Shown here piece by piece: positions 1 to 9,128 of a stretch of 64,000 nt of DNA. The notes under the pieces were generated by a model, which saw only the letters and a list, made by a program, of their open reading frames with translations, was not told the DNA's origin and did not search any database. A program made the position numbers and the translations under genes. The stretch is from Xanthomonas sp. SI (GTDB taxonomy: Bacteria > Pseudomonadota > Gammaproteobacteria > Xanthomonadales > Xanthomonadaceae), in contig NZ_CP051261.1 of assembly GCF_014236855.1 (NCBI RefSeq), forward strand, positions 1,240,001-1,304,000, given 5' to 3'. Each line of letters begins with the position of its first letter. The first letter of the stretch is position 1.

Positions 1-1088
1 TGTTGCCGTCGTCGCTGGCGCAGCAGGGCGTGGTGCTGGTCACCGTGCAATACCGGTTGGGCGTGTTCGGCTTCCTGTCGCTGCCCGAGCTGAGCGCCGA
101 GTCCGCACGCCATGCCTCCGGCAACTACGCCCTGCTCGACCAGATCGCGGCGCTGCGCTGGGTGCGCGACAACATCGCCCGCTTCGGCGGCGACCCGGCG
201 CAGGTGACCATCTTCGGCCAATCGGCCGGCGCACAGAACGTGGGCCTGCTGCAGCTGTCGCCGCTGTCGAAAGGGCTGTTCCGCGCGGCGATCGAACAGA
301 GCGGCACCGCCGGCTTCGGCCTGCCGGCGCGCAGCCTGGGCGAGAACGAGGCGCTCGGCGCGGCGATCGCGCAGCGTGCCGGGATCGGCGCGACGCAGCG
401 CCTGCCGGCATTGCGGCGCTTGCCGTTCGCGCAGTTGTTGAAGGCGGCGCAGGGCGTCGACGTGCCGGCATTGGACGACGACGGCTACATCTGGCTGCAG
501 GCGATCGTCGATGGCCAGGTGCTGCCGCGCGCACCGGCGGCGCTGCTGGCCGACGGCGCGCAGCAGCGGGTGCCGCTGCTGCTCGGCAGCGTGGCGCAGG
601 AACTGACCTATGGCGGCGCTGATGGCGCCGAGGCGCGGCTGCGTCGCGATTATCCAGCCCGTGCCGCGCAGGTGCTGGCGCCGTATCGCGACGCGGCGGC
701 CGAGCCCGATCCGCGCTATGGCGATGCGGCGGTGCGGTTGGCCACCGACCTGACCTTCCGCTGCCCAGCGCTGGCGGTGGCGCGCGCGCAGGCGCGGCAG
801 GGCGTGCCGGTGTGGCACTACGAGTTCGACCTGGCCGCGCCCGGCGGCCGCGTGACCCACAGTGCCGAGCTGCCGTTCGTGTTCAAGGGCCTGCCGATCG
901 GCCAGCCGCCGCTGAACCTGCAGCGCTACTGGGCCGCGTTCGCGCGCAGCGGCGATCCGAACGTCGCCGGCCTGCCGCGCTGGCCGGCGTTCGCGCCGAC
1001 CCAGGCATCGCTGCGCTTCGACCAGGACGGCGCGCAGGCAGTGACAGGTTTGCGTAGCGAGGTGTGCGCGCTGCTCGATCTGCCGTAG
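1..1088 (+). CDS. Type B carboxylesterase / lipase family, 5' end outside window
   Basis: This is the C-terminal 361 or so residues of an alpha/beta-hydrolase of the carboxylesterase type B family, which hydrolyses carboxylic esters and is usually exported in this group. The nucleophile elbow FGQSAG is visible near base 220 and the catalytic-histidine region THSAELPFVF near base 860. The block VQYRLGVFGFLS just before the oxyanion region is also typical. The reading frame is open to the left edge, so the true start and any signal peptide lie outside the window; family members are usually about 500 residues, so roughly a quarter is missing. The family is clear, the substrate is not. Confidence 0.9.
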   Translation, partial: LPSSLAQQGVVLVTVQYRLGVFGFLSLPELSAESARHASGNYALLDQIAALRWVRDNIARFGGDPAQVTIFGQSAGAQNVGLLQLSPLSKGLFRAAIEQSGTAGFGLPARSLGENEALGAAIAQRAGIGATQRLPALRRLPFAQLLKAAQGVDVPALDDDGYIWLQAIVDGQVLPRAPAALLADGAQQRVPLLLGSVAQELTYGGADGAEARLRRDYPARAAQVLAPYRDAAAEPDPRYGDAAVRLATDLTFRCPALAVARAQARQGVPVWHYEFDLAAPGGRVTHSAELPFVFKGLPIGQPPLNLQRYWAAFARSGDPNVAGLPRWPAFAPTQASLRFDQDGAQAVTGLRSEVCALLDLP

Positions 1089-1330
1089 GCGAGATTGCCG
1101 CTGCTGCTCATAGCGGCTTGCCGTCGGGGCGGTCCGCCGTGGCCCTTTAATGCGGGTTGCGGCGCCGTGGCCCGATCGCGATGCGTGCGGATCAGATGCA
1201 GTTGGATCGCTGCACAACTGGAGTCGACTGTGCCTTGAGCATTTTCGACCCGGATATTCGCAGTCGACCGAATCTTGTGAGCGACGTCAGTCGCGACGAG
1301 CGAAGCGGTGGAGGTGCCGCGACCGGACAG

Positions 1331-1518
1331 TGTCGGGACTGAAGTCCCTCCCACAGTGCACCCAGCGGGCGTCCCGCAAGGTCCTGTAGGAGCGGCTTCA
1401 GCCGCGACCAACGAAGTCGGGAACCCTGGCGGTTTTGCTTTTCTGTCGCGGCTGAAGCCGCTCCTACAGTGCACCCTGTGAGCAATCCGCAAGTTTGTTG
1501 TGGGACTTCAGTCGCGAC
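1331..1518. repeat. Cluster of four REP-like palindromes
   Basis: The 527-base gap between the carboxylesterase and the LacI-type gene holds four copies of the window's main palindrome, at about 1331-1355, 1385-1408, 1444-1468 and 1498-1518. The core is GCGGCTTCAGCCGC with compensating changes (GGGACTGAAGTCCC), so pairing is kept while sequence varies. Copies lie in alternating orientation, as in REP/BIME clusters. I see no gene in this gap. Confidence 0.8.
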
Positions 1519-1615
1519 GGGCTTTACCAGGAAAGCGCATCGCGACTGATGGCCCGAAGCCACCTGCCGTCGCGCCTACGACGTGCGTCGCCTTTAAACA
1601 CAGCGAAGAAAAGCG

Positions 1616-2686
1616 CTAGCCCGCCGCCTGCGGCAATGCCGGGTCCGCCGGCGGCGCGGTCGAGCCGCGGGTCACCAGCGTGTACTTCATCACCTGGTGG
1701 ATGCCGCGGTTGGGCAGGCCGTCGCGGCGTTGGCGGATCTCGCCGAGCAGCAACGCGACCGCGGCGCGGCCCATTGCGGTGACGGGCTGGTGGATGGTGG
1801 TCAGCTCGGGCCAGATCGTGGTCGCCACCGGGGTGTCGTCGAAGCCGGCGATCGACAGGTCCTCGGGCACGCGCAGGCGCAGGCCGTAGGCGATGGCGAC
1901 CGCGGCGGCGGCCATGTCGTCGTTGCTGCACAGCAGCGCGGTCGGGCGCGGCGCGGCGTGCAGCAGCGCGGTCGCGGCGACCAGCCCGGAGCGATAGGTG
2001 AACAGGCCTTCGGCCACGCGCGTGTCGGCGACCGGCAGTCCGGCCGCGGCCATGGTGTCGAAGAACGCGCGGCTGCGCAGCGCGCTCGGGGTGTGCTTGG
2101 GATCGCCGCTGATGAAGCCGATGTCGCGATGGCCGAGTTCGATCAGGTGCCGGGTGATCGCGCAGGCGGCCTGGTAGTCGTCGATGCGCACCGAACTGAC
2201 GCCCTGCATCGGCGTGCCGGTGGCCACGGCCACGACCGGGATGCCGCGCGCGTCCAGTTCCTCGATGGTCTGCCGCGAATCGCACAGCGGCGGCGGCAGG
2301 ATCACCCCGTCCACGCCGGCGTCGAGCAGGCGCTCGGTGGCGGCGCGCTGGCTGCCCATGTCGTCGCTTTTTTCCACCAGCACCTGGCTGCCGTCCAGGC
2401 TGCTCTGCTCGAGGATGCCGAGCATGAACTGGTTGAGATAGGCCGCGCTGGGATTGCTGTACAGCACGCCGATCCGCGCCAGGCTGGCGGTGCGCAGCGA
2501 ACGCCCGGCCAGGTTGGGACGGTAGCCGAGCGTCTTGATCGAGGCCTCGACGCGCTCGCGCATCGCCGCGCCCACGCGCGGGTGGCGGTTGATCACGCGT
2601 GAGGCGGTCATCGGCGAGACGCCCGCGTGCCGCGCCACATCCAGCAGCGTCACCGCGGAGCCTGCACGACCTTGCCGTTTGCCCAT
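1616..2686 (-). CDS. LacI/GalR-family transcriptional regulator
   Basis: DNA-binding repressor of about 356 residues. The N-terminal helix-turn-helix reads TLLDVARHAGVSPMTASRVI (from about residue 12) and is followed by the hinge region and a periplasmic-binding-protein-like effector domain (IGVLYSNPS..., DGVILPPP, TALLCSNDDMAAAA, GFDDTPVATTIWPELTT). I chose the ATG at 2686 because AGGA lies at a good distance upstream; an in-frame ATG at 2731 would add 15 poorly conserved-looking residues. It is the last gene of a leftward run after the M28 peptidase, 66 bases away. No sugar operon is adjacent, so the effector and targets cannot be inferred. Confidence 0.9.
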   Translation of the reverse strand: MGKRQGRAGSAVTLLDVARHAGVSPMTASRVINRHPRVGAAMRERVEASIKTLGYRPNLAGRSLRTASLARIGVLYSNPSAAYLNQFMLGILEQSSLDGSQVLVEKSDDMGSQRAATERLLDAGVDGVILPPPLCDSRQTIEELDARGIPVVAVATGTPMQGVSSVRIDDYQAACAITRHLIELGHRDIGFISGDPKHTPSALRSRAFFDTMAAAGLPVADTRVAEGLFTYRSGLVAATALLHAAPRPTALLCSNDDMAAAAVAIAYGLRLRVPEDLSIAGFDDTPVATTIWPELTTIHQPVTAMGRAAVALLLGEIRQRRDGLPNRGIHQVMKYTLVTRGSTAPPADPALPQAAG

Positions 2687-2752
2687 CGTGGGTCCTGGCG
2701 ATGCTGCGAAAGAGGGAAAGCCTGCGCGCATCCCCGCGGCAGGCCAGCCAGC

Positions 2753-4165
2753 TTACTCCTTGGGCGGTTCCACTGTCTTGGCCTGGCTGCCGAAGCCGCC
2801 GTCGGCCTCCGCGGCCAGGTAGGCGAACACCGCGTAGGCGGCGACGTTCTGCGCCAGCGCCTTGGGGTCGATCTTGTCCAGGGTGTCATCGGCGGTGTGG
2901 TGCAGATCGAAGTAGTCGCTGCCGTCCTGCGCCAGCCACGCCCAGGCGGCGCCCTTGGCCGCGAGCGGGCCCACGTCGGGGCCGGGGCCGCCGGTGTCGG
3001 GCGCGTAGGCGATGCCGAGCGGCGCCAGCGCCTCGGCGATCTGCCGGGTCGCCTCGCGCGAGCCCGCCGCATCGCCCGAGCCGGTGTTGAACGCATAGAT
3101 GCGGCCGGCGCCGAAGTCGCTCTCGGCGGCGATCTGGTGCAGCGCCACGTCCTTGGCATGCGCCTGCGCATAGGCCTTGCCGCCGTACAGCCCCTGCTCC
3201 TCGTTGGCGAAGGCCACCACGCGGATCGTGCGCTTGGGCGCGCGCTTGAGCTGGCCGATCAGGTGCCCGGCGGCCATGCTGATGCCGACGCCGGCCCCGT
3301 CGTCGATCGCCCCAGTGCCCAGGTCCCACGAATCCAGGTGGCCGCCGATCACCACCACTTCCTTGGGCTTGCTGCGCCCGGTGATCTCGCCGATCACGTT
3401 GTACGAGGTGGCCTGGCCGTCCCAGCCGCAGTCCAGCGCCAGGCGCAGCCGCACCGGGCCGCGCGCGACCAGCCGCGCCAGCTGGTTGGCGTCGGGCACC
3501 GCCAGCGCCGCCGCCGGCACCGGGGTCAGGCCCTCGTCGAACCGGGTGATGCCGGTATGCGGCACGCGGTGCGAATCGGTGCCGGCCGAGCGCATCACGA
3601 AGCCGATCGCGCCCTTGCGGATCGCCTCCGATGGCCCCTTGCTGCGCACCGCGCCGCCGTTGCCGTAGTCCTTGCCATCGCGCGCCTTGACCATCTGGTA
3701 ATCGACGAAGGCGATCTTGCCGCGCAGCGAACCGGCGGGTGCGGCCTGCAGCGCGGCCAGATCGGCGAAGCGCACCACGTCGGCCTCGACCGTGCCGGCC
3801 GGGCTGCCGCCCAGCGCAGTGACGCTCAGCGGCTGCGCATTGGCGCCGAGCACTTGCGCGTGTTCGCTGCGCCGCTCCCATTTCGGGAACGTCACCGGCT
3901 CGGTCCACACCTTGTCGAAGCCCAGCGCCTTGAACTTGGCGGTGGCCCACGCGACCGCGCGCGCATCGGCCTCGCTGCCGGCCATGCGCGGGCCGACTTC
4001 GGTGGTCAGCGATTCGACCACCTTCCAACCGGTGTCGTCGGCCAGCGCCTGCTCGCGCAGCGTGGCGGCGGTGGACAGCGCCGCATCCGGGATGCGGGTG
4101 GTCTCGGCCGCGGCGGCGGACGCGGCAGCGAGCATGGCGGCGATGACGACGGCAAGACGGCGCAT
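2753..4165 (-). CDS. Exported M28-family metallopeptidase
   Basis: Zinc aminopeptidase or carboxypeptidase of the M28 family, 470 residues from the chosen start. The first 20 residues (MRRLAVVIAAMLAAASAAAA) are a signal peptide, so it should act in the periplasm or outside. Metal-binding and catalytic motifs are complete: GGHLDSWDLGTGAIDDGAG, NEEQGLYGG, ESDFGAG and the late DLHHTADD histidine. A protease-associated-type insert (SLRGKIAFVDYQM...) precedes the catalytic domain, as in carboxypeptidase Q-like members. The ATG at 4165 has GGAG just upstream; the longer ORF start at 4228 would bury the signal peptide. Lies 63 bases downstream of mscL. Confidence 0.92.
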   Translation of the reverse strand: MRRLAVVIAAMLAAASAAAAETTRIPDAALSTAATLREQALADDTGWKVVESLTTEVGPRMAGSEADARAVAWATAKFKALGFDKVWTEPVTFPKWERRSEHAQVLGANAQPLSVTALGGSPAGTVEADVVRFADLAALQAAPAGSLRGKIAFVDYQMVKARDGKDYGNGGAVRSKGPSEAIRKGAIGFVMRSAGTDSHRVPHTGITRFDEGLTPVPAAALAVPDANQLARLVARGPVRLRLALDCGWDGQATSYNVIGEITGRSKPKEVVVIGGHLDSWDLGTGAIDDGAGVGISMAAGHLIGQLKRAPKRTIRVVAFANEEQGLYGGKAYAQAHAKDVALHQIAAESDFGAGRIYAFNTGSGDAAGSREATRQIAEALAPLGIAYAPDTGGPGPDVGPLAAKGAAWAWLAQDGSDYFDLHHTADDTLDKIDPKALAQNVAAYAVFAYLAAEADGGFGSQAKTVEPPKE

Positions 4166-4228
4166 GGAGGACTCCGCGACAGGGGGAACCACGAGCTTAG
4201 CAGCGCGTGGCGCGCCTGCGCACGGCAC

Positions 4229-4648
4229 TTACTGCGGGGTGGCGTCGTTCTTCAACGCATCGCGGATCTCGCGCAGCAGCAGCACTTCCTCGCTCGGCGC
4301 CTTGGGCGCAGGCGGTTCCTTGCGCGCGATGCGGTTGATCGCCTTGACCACCATGAAGATGGCAAAGGCCACGATCACGAACTGGAGGATGGTGTTGAGG
4401 AAATCGCCGACGCCGATCACCACCGGCGGCACTTCCTTGCCGGCCGCGTCCACCGTCGCCGCCTTCAGCGTCCACGCCCAGCGCGAGAAATCCACGCCGC
4501 CGGCAAGCATGCCGATCGGCGGCATGATGATCTTCTCCACCAGCGCGGTGACGATCTTGCCGAACGCGGCGCCGAGCACCACGCCGACCGCCAGGTCCAG
4601 CACGTTGCCGCGCATGGCGAATTCCTTGAACTCGCGGATCATGCCCAT
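4229..4648 (-). CDS. mscL: Large-conductance mechanosensitive channel MscL
   Basis: Inner-membrane pentameric channel that opens under membrane tension to release solutes during hypo-osmotic shock. The 139-residue length and the N-terminal [20 protein letters not shown] followed by the gating helix [14 protein letters not shown] are diagnostic. The second membrane helix ([22 protein letters not shown]) and charged C-terminal helix ([13 protein letters not shown]) are present. An unusually alanine/tryptophan-containing periplasmic loop ([20 protein letters not shown]) lies between them. Monocistronic-looking, between the FAH-family gene and the M28 peptidase gene. Confidence 0.97.
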   Translation of the reverse strand: MGMIREFKEFAMRGNVLDLAVGVVLGAAFGKIVTALVEKIIMPPIGMLAGGVDFSRWAWTLKAATVDAAGKEVPPVVIGVGDFLNTILQFVIVAFAIFMVVKAINRIARKEPPAPKAPSEEVLLLREIRDALKNDATPQ

Positions 4649-4750
4649 TGGAGCTTCCTCGAACGTTGCGCGGGCCTGTCGCCGCGGTGCAAGCCTAGCG
4701 CAATCGCCGTCGTCCGCGGATCACGCTGCGCAACGCAGCCGCGCGTTCGC

Positions 4751-5458
4751 TCACGCGACGATCGTGCCGTGGCGCTCGGCGACGTTCTCCAGCCGCGCGC
4801 TGAAACGATCGCCGGGTTGCAGTGCGGCCACGCCGGCCGGCGTGCCCATGAACACCAGGTCGCCGGCGCGCAGCGCGAACAGCTTGGACAGTTCGTGCAG
4901 GATCTCCGGCACGTTCCAGATCATCTGGTCGAGCAGCGATTGCTGGCGCACCTGGCCGTTGACCTCCAGCGACAGGTTCAACGCCTCCAGCGCGCCGACT
5001 TCGCCGGCCGGGATCAGTTCGCTGATCGGCGCGGAATGGTCGAAGCCCTTGGCGATGTCCCACGGCAGGCCCTTGGCCTTGGCCGCGGCCTGCAGATCGC
5101 GGCGGGTCAGGTCCAGGCCGACGCCATAGGCCAGCACCAGCGACGCCGCATCCTCGACGCCGAGCACGCCGGCCGGCGCATCCTGGCCGAGCGCTACCAC
5201 CAGCTCCACTTCGTGGTGCAGGTCCTGGGTCGCGGACGGGTAGGGAATGGATTCGCTGCCGATCACCAGCGCATCGGCCGGCTTCATGAAGAACGTCGGC
5301 TGGCCGCGCTCGGCCTTGGAGGCCGGAGCGCTGGCACCCATCTCGCGTGCATGGTCGGCGAAATTGCGACCCACGCAATAGATGCGATGCACCGGAAACA
5401 GCCCCAGCCCACGCACGGGCACGCGCGGAGCTTCGGCAGCGGCGAAAAGGTCTTTCAT
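4751..5458 (-). CDS. Fumarylacetoacetate hydrolase (FAH) family protein
   Basis: Cytosolic metal-dependent enzyme of the FAH/FAHD1 fold, about 235 residues. Typical landmarks are IYCVGRNFADHAREMG, FFMKPADALV, the metal-ligand stretch LHHEVELVVALG and the late VFMGTPAGVAALQPGD. The compact single-domain form resembles acylpyruvase/oxaloacetate-tautomerase members rather than true fumarylacetoacetase. The ATG at 5458 (MKDLF) is preferred; an in-frame GTG six bases upstream would add two residues. Substrate is not decided by sequence. Confidence 0.9.
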   Translation of the reverse strand: MKDLFAAAEAPRVPVRGLGLFPVHRIYCVGRNFADHAREMGASAPASKAERGQPTFFMKPADALVIGSESIPYPSATQDLHHEVELVVALGQDAPAGVLGVEDAASLVLAYGVGLDLTRRDLQAAAKAKGLPWDIAKGFDHSAPISELIPAGEVGALEALNLSLEVNGQVRQQSLLDQMIWNVPEILHELSKLFALRAGDLVFMGTPAGVAALQPGDRFSARLENVAERHGTIVA

Positions 5459-5546
5459 GGGCACGCATCCAGAGAAGAACGGGATGCGGCAGTTTAGCGC
5501 GTCAGGTTCGACCCGACTCCGGCAGGCGTGCGGATGTCGCTTTCAC

Positions 5547-5578
5547 GAATCCCCAATCCCAACTCCCCAATCCCGGCT
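5547..5578. repeat. GGGAAT-type repeat at a gene end
   Basis: Tandem units of the form GAATCCCCAATCCC, ending exactly at the stop codon of the leftward small membrane gene. It is one of several copies of a second repeat family in this window (see 8271, 8360, 37638 and 49619). Confidence 0.6.
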
Positions 5579-5851
5579 TTACAACGGCAACGCCGGCTTG
5601 CGCAACACGCGGTACTCGCCATCGACCACATGCTGGCGCGCCGCGGACGGGCGCTTGCCGCGCTGGCTCAGCAGCTTCATCGCGATGCCGCCGAGGATCA
5701 TCGCCGCACCGACGAACACGCTGACGAACACCAGCCCGGCGAGGATCGCCAGGCCCAGCAAGCCGACGGCCAGTTTCACCAGCGGATGGCGCGGCTTGCG
5801 CGGCGCGAAGACATGCCGGAACTGATCGAAATTGAAAGCGCGTACACGCAT
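5579..5851 (-). CDS. Small predicted membrane protein
   Basis: A 90-residue protein of unknown function. One long or two short hydrophobic segments are visible (HPLVKLAVGLLGLAILAGLV then FVSVFVGAAMILGGIAMKLL), flanked by a basic N-terminus (MRVRAFNFDQF) and a basic C-terminal tail ending RVLRKPALPL. The ATG at 5851 is chosen; the open frame runs further upstream to 6061 but those residues are low-complexity and overlap the probable promoter of the Rieske gene. No recognised domain. Its C-terminal codons abut a GGGAAT-type repeat. Confidence 0.65.
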   Translation of the reverse strand: MRVRAFNFDQFRHVFAPRKPRHPLVKLAVGLLGLAILAGLVFVSVFVGAAMILGGIAMKLLSQRGKRPSAARQHVVDGEYRVLRKPALPL

Positions 5852-6048
5852 GGCAGAAGTCTGTGTCAGTTGGAACCGAGGGCGCAGTATCGACGCAGTC
5901 TTCTGTGACGGAGTGAAAAGTTCGTTAAGCGAAAAATTAACACTTGCCCGGTCAATGTGTTGCATGTCGTCGCCAGGTGAAGCGCGATGCGGGCGCGAAC
6001 CGCGGACATGCAAGAATGGCGGCCCTTTCCGCGTTGCCGCCGTTTCCC

Positions 6049-6390
6049 ATGACCGAGTCATCTTCCGCCGTGCTGGCGCAACTGGAGCAGATCGAGTCTG
6101 GCAGCCTGATCGAAGCCGAGGCCTCGATTGGCGGCGAGATCGAATCGCTGCTGCTGTACCGCGACGGCGACGGCGTGCGCGCCTGGTTGAACGTGTGCCC
6201 GCATGCGGGACGGCGGCTCGACTGGGCGCCGGGGCAGTTCCTGAAGAGCCGCGAAGGGCACGTGGTCTGCGCCGCGCACGGCGCCACGTTCGAATTGCAG
6301 CACGGCAGCTGCGTGTCCGGGCCGTGCCGCGGCCAGAGCCTGCTCGCGGTGCCGGTAGCGGTGCGCGAGGGTCAGGTGTTCCTGGCGTGA
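6049..6390 (+). CDS. Rieske [2Fe-2S] domain protein
   Basis: A single-domain Rieske ferredoxin-like protein of 113 residues. The cluster ligands are in CPHAGRRLD (C, H) and CAAHGATF (C, H), separated by 16 residues, the usual Rieske spacing; the loop then closes with GSCVSGPCRGQSL. There is no membrane anchor, so it is a soluble electron carrier like the small NirD or biphenyl-dioxygenase type ferredoxins. The start at 6049 (MTESSSAV) follows GC-rich sequence without a strong ribosome site. It converges with the SLC13 gene with only 7 bases between stop codons. No partner oxygenase is nearby. Confidence 0.9.
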   Translation: MTESSSAVLAQLEQIESGSLIEAEASIGGEIESLLLYRDGDGVRAWLNVCPHAGRRLDWAPGQFLKSREGHVVCAAHGATFELQHGSCVSGPCRGQSLLAVPVAVREGQVFLA

Positions 6391-6397
6391 GTGGTGC

Positions 6398-8266
6398 CTA
6401 GAACGCGCCCCACCAGGCCATCGACATCAGGTTGACCATCAGCACCACCACTGAGGTGTAGATCAGCGACAGCGGCGCGCCAACGCGCCACAGTTCGCGC
6501 GGCTGGTAGTTGGCCGGGCCGGTGATCATCGAGATCACCGGGTTGGACGCGGTCATCAGGTTGTTGGACGCCGACAGCGCCACGATCAGCGCGAACGCGG
6601 TGGGATTGCCGCCGGCGGCCAGCGCCAGGTTGACCGCGATCGGCACCATCACGATGGTCGCGCCGACGTGGCTGATGACCAGCGAGAACGCGGTGGTCAG
6701 CAGCGCCAGCGCGATCTCCAGCGCCCACACCGGCACGCCCTCGGGCAGCCGCGCGATGGTGTGGCCGGCGACCCAGGCCGCCGCGCCGCTGCTGTCCATC
6801 GCCCAGCCCAGCGGGATCAGCCCGGCCATCATGAAGATGGTCTTCCAGTTGATCGAGGCGTAGGCCTCGTCCATGCGCAGCACGCCGGTCAGCAGCATGC
6901 CGGCCACGCCGGTCATCAGGGTCAGCGCCACCGGCAGCTTGCTGGTCAGCGCGATCAGGATGGTCAGGGCGAAGATCGTCATCGCGATCTTGAACTTGTG
7001 CGGGCGGTGTTCGCCCTTCGGATAGTCGGTGACGACGACGAAGTCGCGGCTCTCCGAGGCCTGCGCCAGGTCCTGCCAGATGCTGTGGAACACCAGCATG
7101 TCGCCGGCGCGCAGCGGCACCTTGCGTACGTCCTCGCGGATCACCTGCTTGTCGCGGTTGATCGCCAGCAGGCTGATCCCGGCCTGCTTGCGCAGGCGCA
7201 GCTCGGCCGCGCTCTTGCCGATGAAGCGCGAGGTCGGCGGGATCACCGCCTCGGAGATGCCGGCGCGGCTGGGATTGAACAGGTCGCCGAGGTTGCGCAG
7301 CCGCGAGGACAGGCGCAGGAACTGGTTCTGCGCGAAATCGGCCACCTGCTGCCGCGCGCCCATCACCCCGAGCACGCTGCCGACCCAGATGCGCATGTCC
7401 GCCGGCGGCGCCAGGCGGGTGTCGTTGCCGGTCTTCAGGGCCAGCAGCAGCGGCGCGTCGTGCACCGTCTCGGCCTCGCCCAGGGTCATGCCGACCAGCG
7501 GGCTGTCGGCGCTGACGATCAGCTCGAACACGTCGCCTTCGATGCCGTAGGTGCGCGCGAAGTAGCTCTCGGTGCGCGCCGGGGTGACCCCGTTGTTGAT
7601 CAGCTGTTCTTCTTCCATCAGCGTGCGGTCGCCGCGCACGCGGAAGTAGATCAGCGAGGCCAGCAGCAGCGCCACGCCGATCGGCAGCGGCGCGAACATG
7701 CGCAGCGGCTCGATCGTGGCCATGCCCGAGGGCAGGTTGTTGTTGGCCGACTGCAGCAGGTCGTTGAGCAGGATCAGCGGCGAGTTGCCGACCATGGTCA
7801 GCGCGCCGCCCATCACGATCGCCGCGGCGATCGGCAGCAGCAGCCGCTGCAGGGTCAGCCCGGTGCGCGCGGCCAGGCGCGAGGCCACCGGCAGGTACAG
7901 CGCCATCACCGAGGGGTTCTGCATGAACGAGGAATTGAGCCCGGCGATGCCGGTGGTCAGCAGCATCAGCCGCTCTTCCACGCCGTGCGCGCGGCGCAGC
8001 AGCCACGACGCCAGCCGGTTCAGCGCGCCGGTGCGCTCCAGCCCGGCGCCGAGGATGGTGGTGGCGATGATGCTCATCACCGCGTTGCCGGAGAAGCCGC
8101 TGAACAGCTCTTCCGGGGCGATCAGCCCGGTGACGCCGAGCACCACCAGCACCACCAGCGCGACCACGTCGGCGCGGATGCGCTCGAACACGAACATCGC
8201 CATCGTGAAGCCGACCAGCCCGAGCACGAGCTTCATATCGGTGGTCAGCGTCAGCGCGGTGTCCAT
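6398..8266 (-). CDS. SLC13/DASS-type permease with two RCK-C (TrkA-C) domains
   Basis: Inner-membrane ion-coupled transporter of 622 residues, related to sodium/dicarboxylate or sulfate symporters. The N-terminal half holds about five membrane helices with the family signature FSGNAVMSIIATTILG and the re-entrant GLNSSFMQNPSVMALYLPV. The middle, about residues 210-380, is a soluble pair of TrkA-C-like domains (DSPLVGMTLGEAE and FIGKSAAELRLRKQAGIS), which often bind small regulatory ligands such as cyclic di-AMP or nucleotides. The C-terminal half repeats the fold and ends near VMVNLMSMAWWGAF. Substrate unknown. Confidence 0.88.
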   Translation of the reverse strand: MDTALTLTTDMKLVLGLVGFTMAMFVFERIRADVVALVVLVVLGVTGLIAPEELFSGFSGNAVMSIIATTILGAGLERTGALNRLASWLLRRAHGVEERLMLLTTGIAGLNSSFMQNPSVMALYLPVASRLAARTGLTLQRLLLPIAAAIVMGGALTMVGNSPLILLNDLLQSANNNLPSGMATIEPLRMFAPLPIGVALLLASLIYFRVRGDRTLMEEEQLINNGVTPARTESYFARTYGIEGDVFELIVSADSPLVGMTLGEAETVHDAPLLLALKTGNDTRLAPPADMRIWVGSVLGVMGARQQVADFAQNQFLRLSSRLRNLGDLFNPSRAGISEAVIPPTSRFIGKSAAELRLRKQAGISLLAINRDKQVIREDVRKVPLRAGDMLVFHSIWQDLAQASESRDFVVVTDYPKGEHRPHKFKIAMTIFALTILIALTSKLPVALTLMTGVAGMLLTGVLRMDEAYASINWKTIFMMAGLIPLGWAMDSSGAAAWVAGHTIARLPEGVPVWALEIALALLTTAFSLVISHVGATIVMVPIAVNLALAAGGNPTAFALIVALSASNNLMTASNPVISMITGPANYQPRELWRVGAPLSLIYTSVVVLMVNLMSMAWWGAF

Positions 8267-8270
8267 GCGG

Positions 8271-8306
8271 GGCCGGGAATGGGGAATCGAGAATGGAGAA
8301 TGGCAG
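8271..8306. repeat. GGGAAT-type repeat, left arm of an inverted pair
   Basis: Reads GGCCGGGAATGGGGAATCG and further GAATGGAGAATGG units directly upstream of the SLC13 start codon. It pairs with the complementary copy at 8360-8393, so the 66 bases between trmB and the SLC13 gene plus the end of trmB lie inside one large inverted repeat. Confidence 0.6.
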
Positions 8307-8332
8307 AAGCGATGGTCTGACGCAGGCTGGCG

Positions 8333-9118
8333 CTACGCGGATGCCGGGGGCGGTTGCTGTTCCGATTCCCGATTCCCCGTTCCCGATTCCCGGTCGTAAA
8401 GCAAATCCCACACCCCATGGCCCAGCTTCTGGCCGCGGGTCTCGAAATGGGTCTGCGGGCGCCAGTCCGGGCGCGGCACATGGCCGCGCGGACCGGCGCG
8501 GTTGACCAGGCCGGTGGTGGCATCGAGCACGTCCCACATCTGCTCGGCGTAGTCGGCCCAGTCGGTGGCCGCGTGCAGGCGGCCGCCGTCGCGCAGCTTG
8601 CGCACCAGCAGCGCGGCGAAGGCCGGCTGCAGCAGGCGGCGCTTGTTGTGGCGTTTCTTGTGCCACGGGTCGGGGAAATAGATGCGCACTTCGTCGAGCG
8701 CGCCGTCGGCGATCTCGTGCTCCAGCACTTCCACCGCGTCGTGGTGGTACAGGCGCACGTGCTCGCTGCCGTCGGCGGCCAGCGCGTTCAACACGCGACC
8801 CACGCCGGGCGCATGCACTTCGATGCCGATGTAGTCGCGGGCCGGATCGTGGCGCGCGGCGAAGCGCAGCGCCTCGCCGTTGCCGAAGCCGATCTCCAGC
8901 ACCTTGCGCGCGGCGCGGCCGAAGGTGGCGTCGAGATCGCGCGGCTGGCCGCTGTAGTCCAGGCCGAAGCGCGGCCACAGCTCGTCGAACGCGCGCTGCT
9001 GGGCAGGCGTGAAGCGGCCCTGGCGCAGCACGAAGCTGCGTACCTGGCGGCGGCCTTCCTCGATGGTGAAGGGCTTGGGCGGGGTCTTGGCACCGGCGCT
9101 GGAGAACGGATCGGTCAT
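8333..9118 (-). CDS. trmB: tRNA (guanine-N7-)-methyltransferase TrmB
   Basis: SAM-dependent enzyme that methylates G46 in the variable loop of tRNA. It is 261 residues long, slightly longer than the usual 220-240. The SAM-binding motif [14 protein letters not shown] and the family signature [16 protein letters not shown] are present, with the late [11 protein letters not shown] block. It is the third gene of thiS-thiG-trmB, ten bases after thiG. The last 20 or so residues ([14 protein letters not shown]...) are not enzyme: they are the translation of a GGGAAT-type repeat that has entered the 3' end of the gene (8360-8393) and moved the stop codon. Confidence 0.95.
   Translation of the reverse strand: MTDPFSSAGAKTPPKPFTIEEGRRQVRSFVLRQGRFTPAQQRAFDELWPRFGLDYSGQPRDLDATFGRAARKVLEIGFGNGEALRFAARHDPARDYIGIEVHAPGVGRVLNALAADGSEHVRLYHHDAVEVLEHEIADGALDEVRIYFPDPWHKKRHNKRRLLQPAFAALLVRKLRDGGRLHAATDWADYAEQMWDVLDATTGLVNRAGPRGHVPRPDWRPQTHFETRGQKLGHGVWDLLYDRESGTGNRESEQQPPPASA
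8360..8393. repeat. GGGAAT-type repeat inside the 3' end of trmB
   Basis: Four units of the form CCGATTCCC/GATTCCCCG, the reverse complement of the copy at 8271-8306. It is in frame with trmB and encodes the odd [10 protein letters not shown] tail of that protein. Confidence 0.6.
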
Positions 9119-9128
9119 GCGCGCGGCC

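Noticed and set aside
2627..5497. Open frame of 956 codons on the plus strand
   Set aside because: Antisense to the LacI, M28, mscL and FAH genes, all of which have clear families; composition is typical of a high-GC shadow frame.
6668..8320. Open frame of 550 codons opposite the SLC13 transporter
   Set aside because: His/Gln/Arg-rich shadow of a recognised gene.
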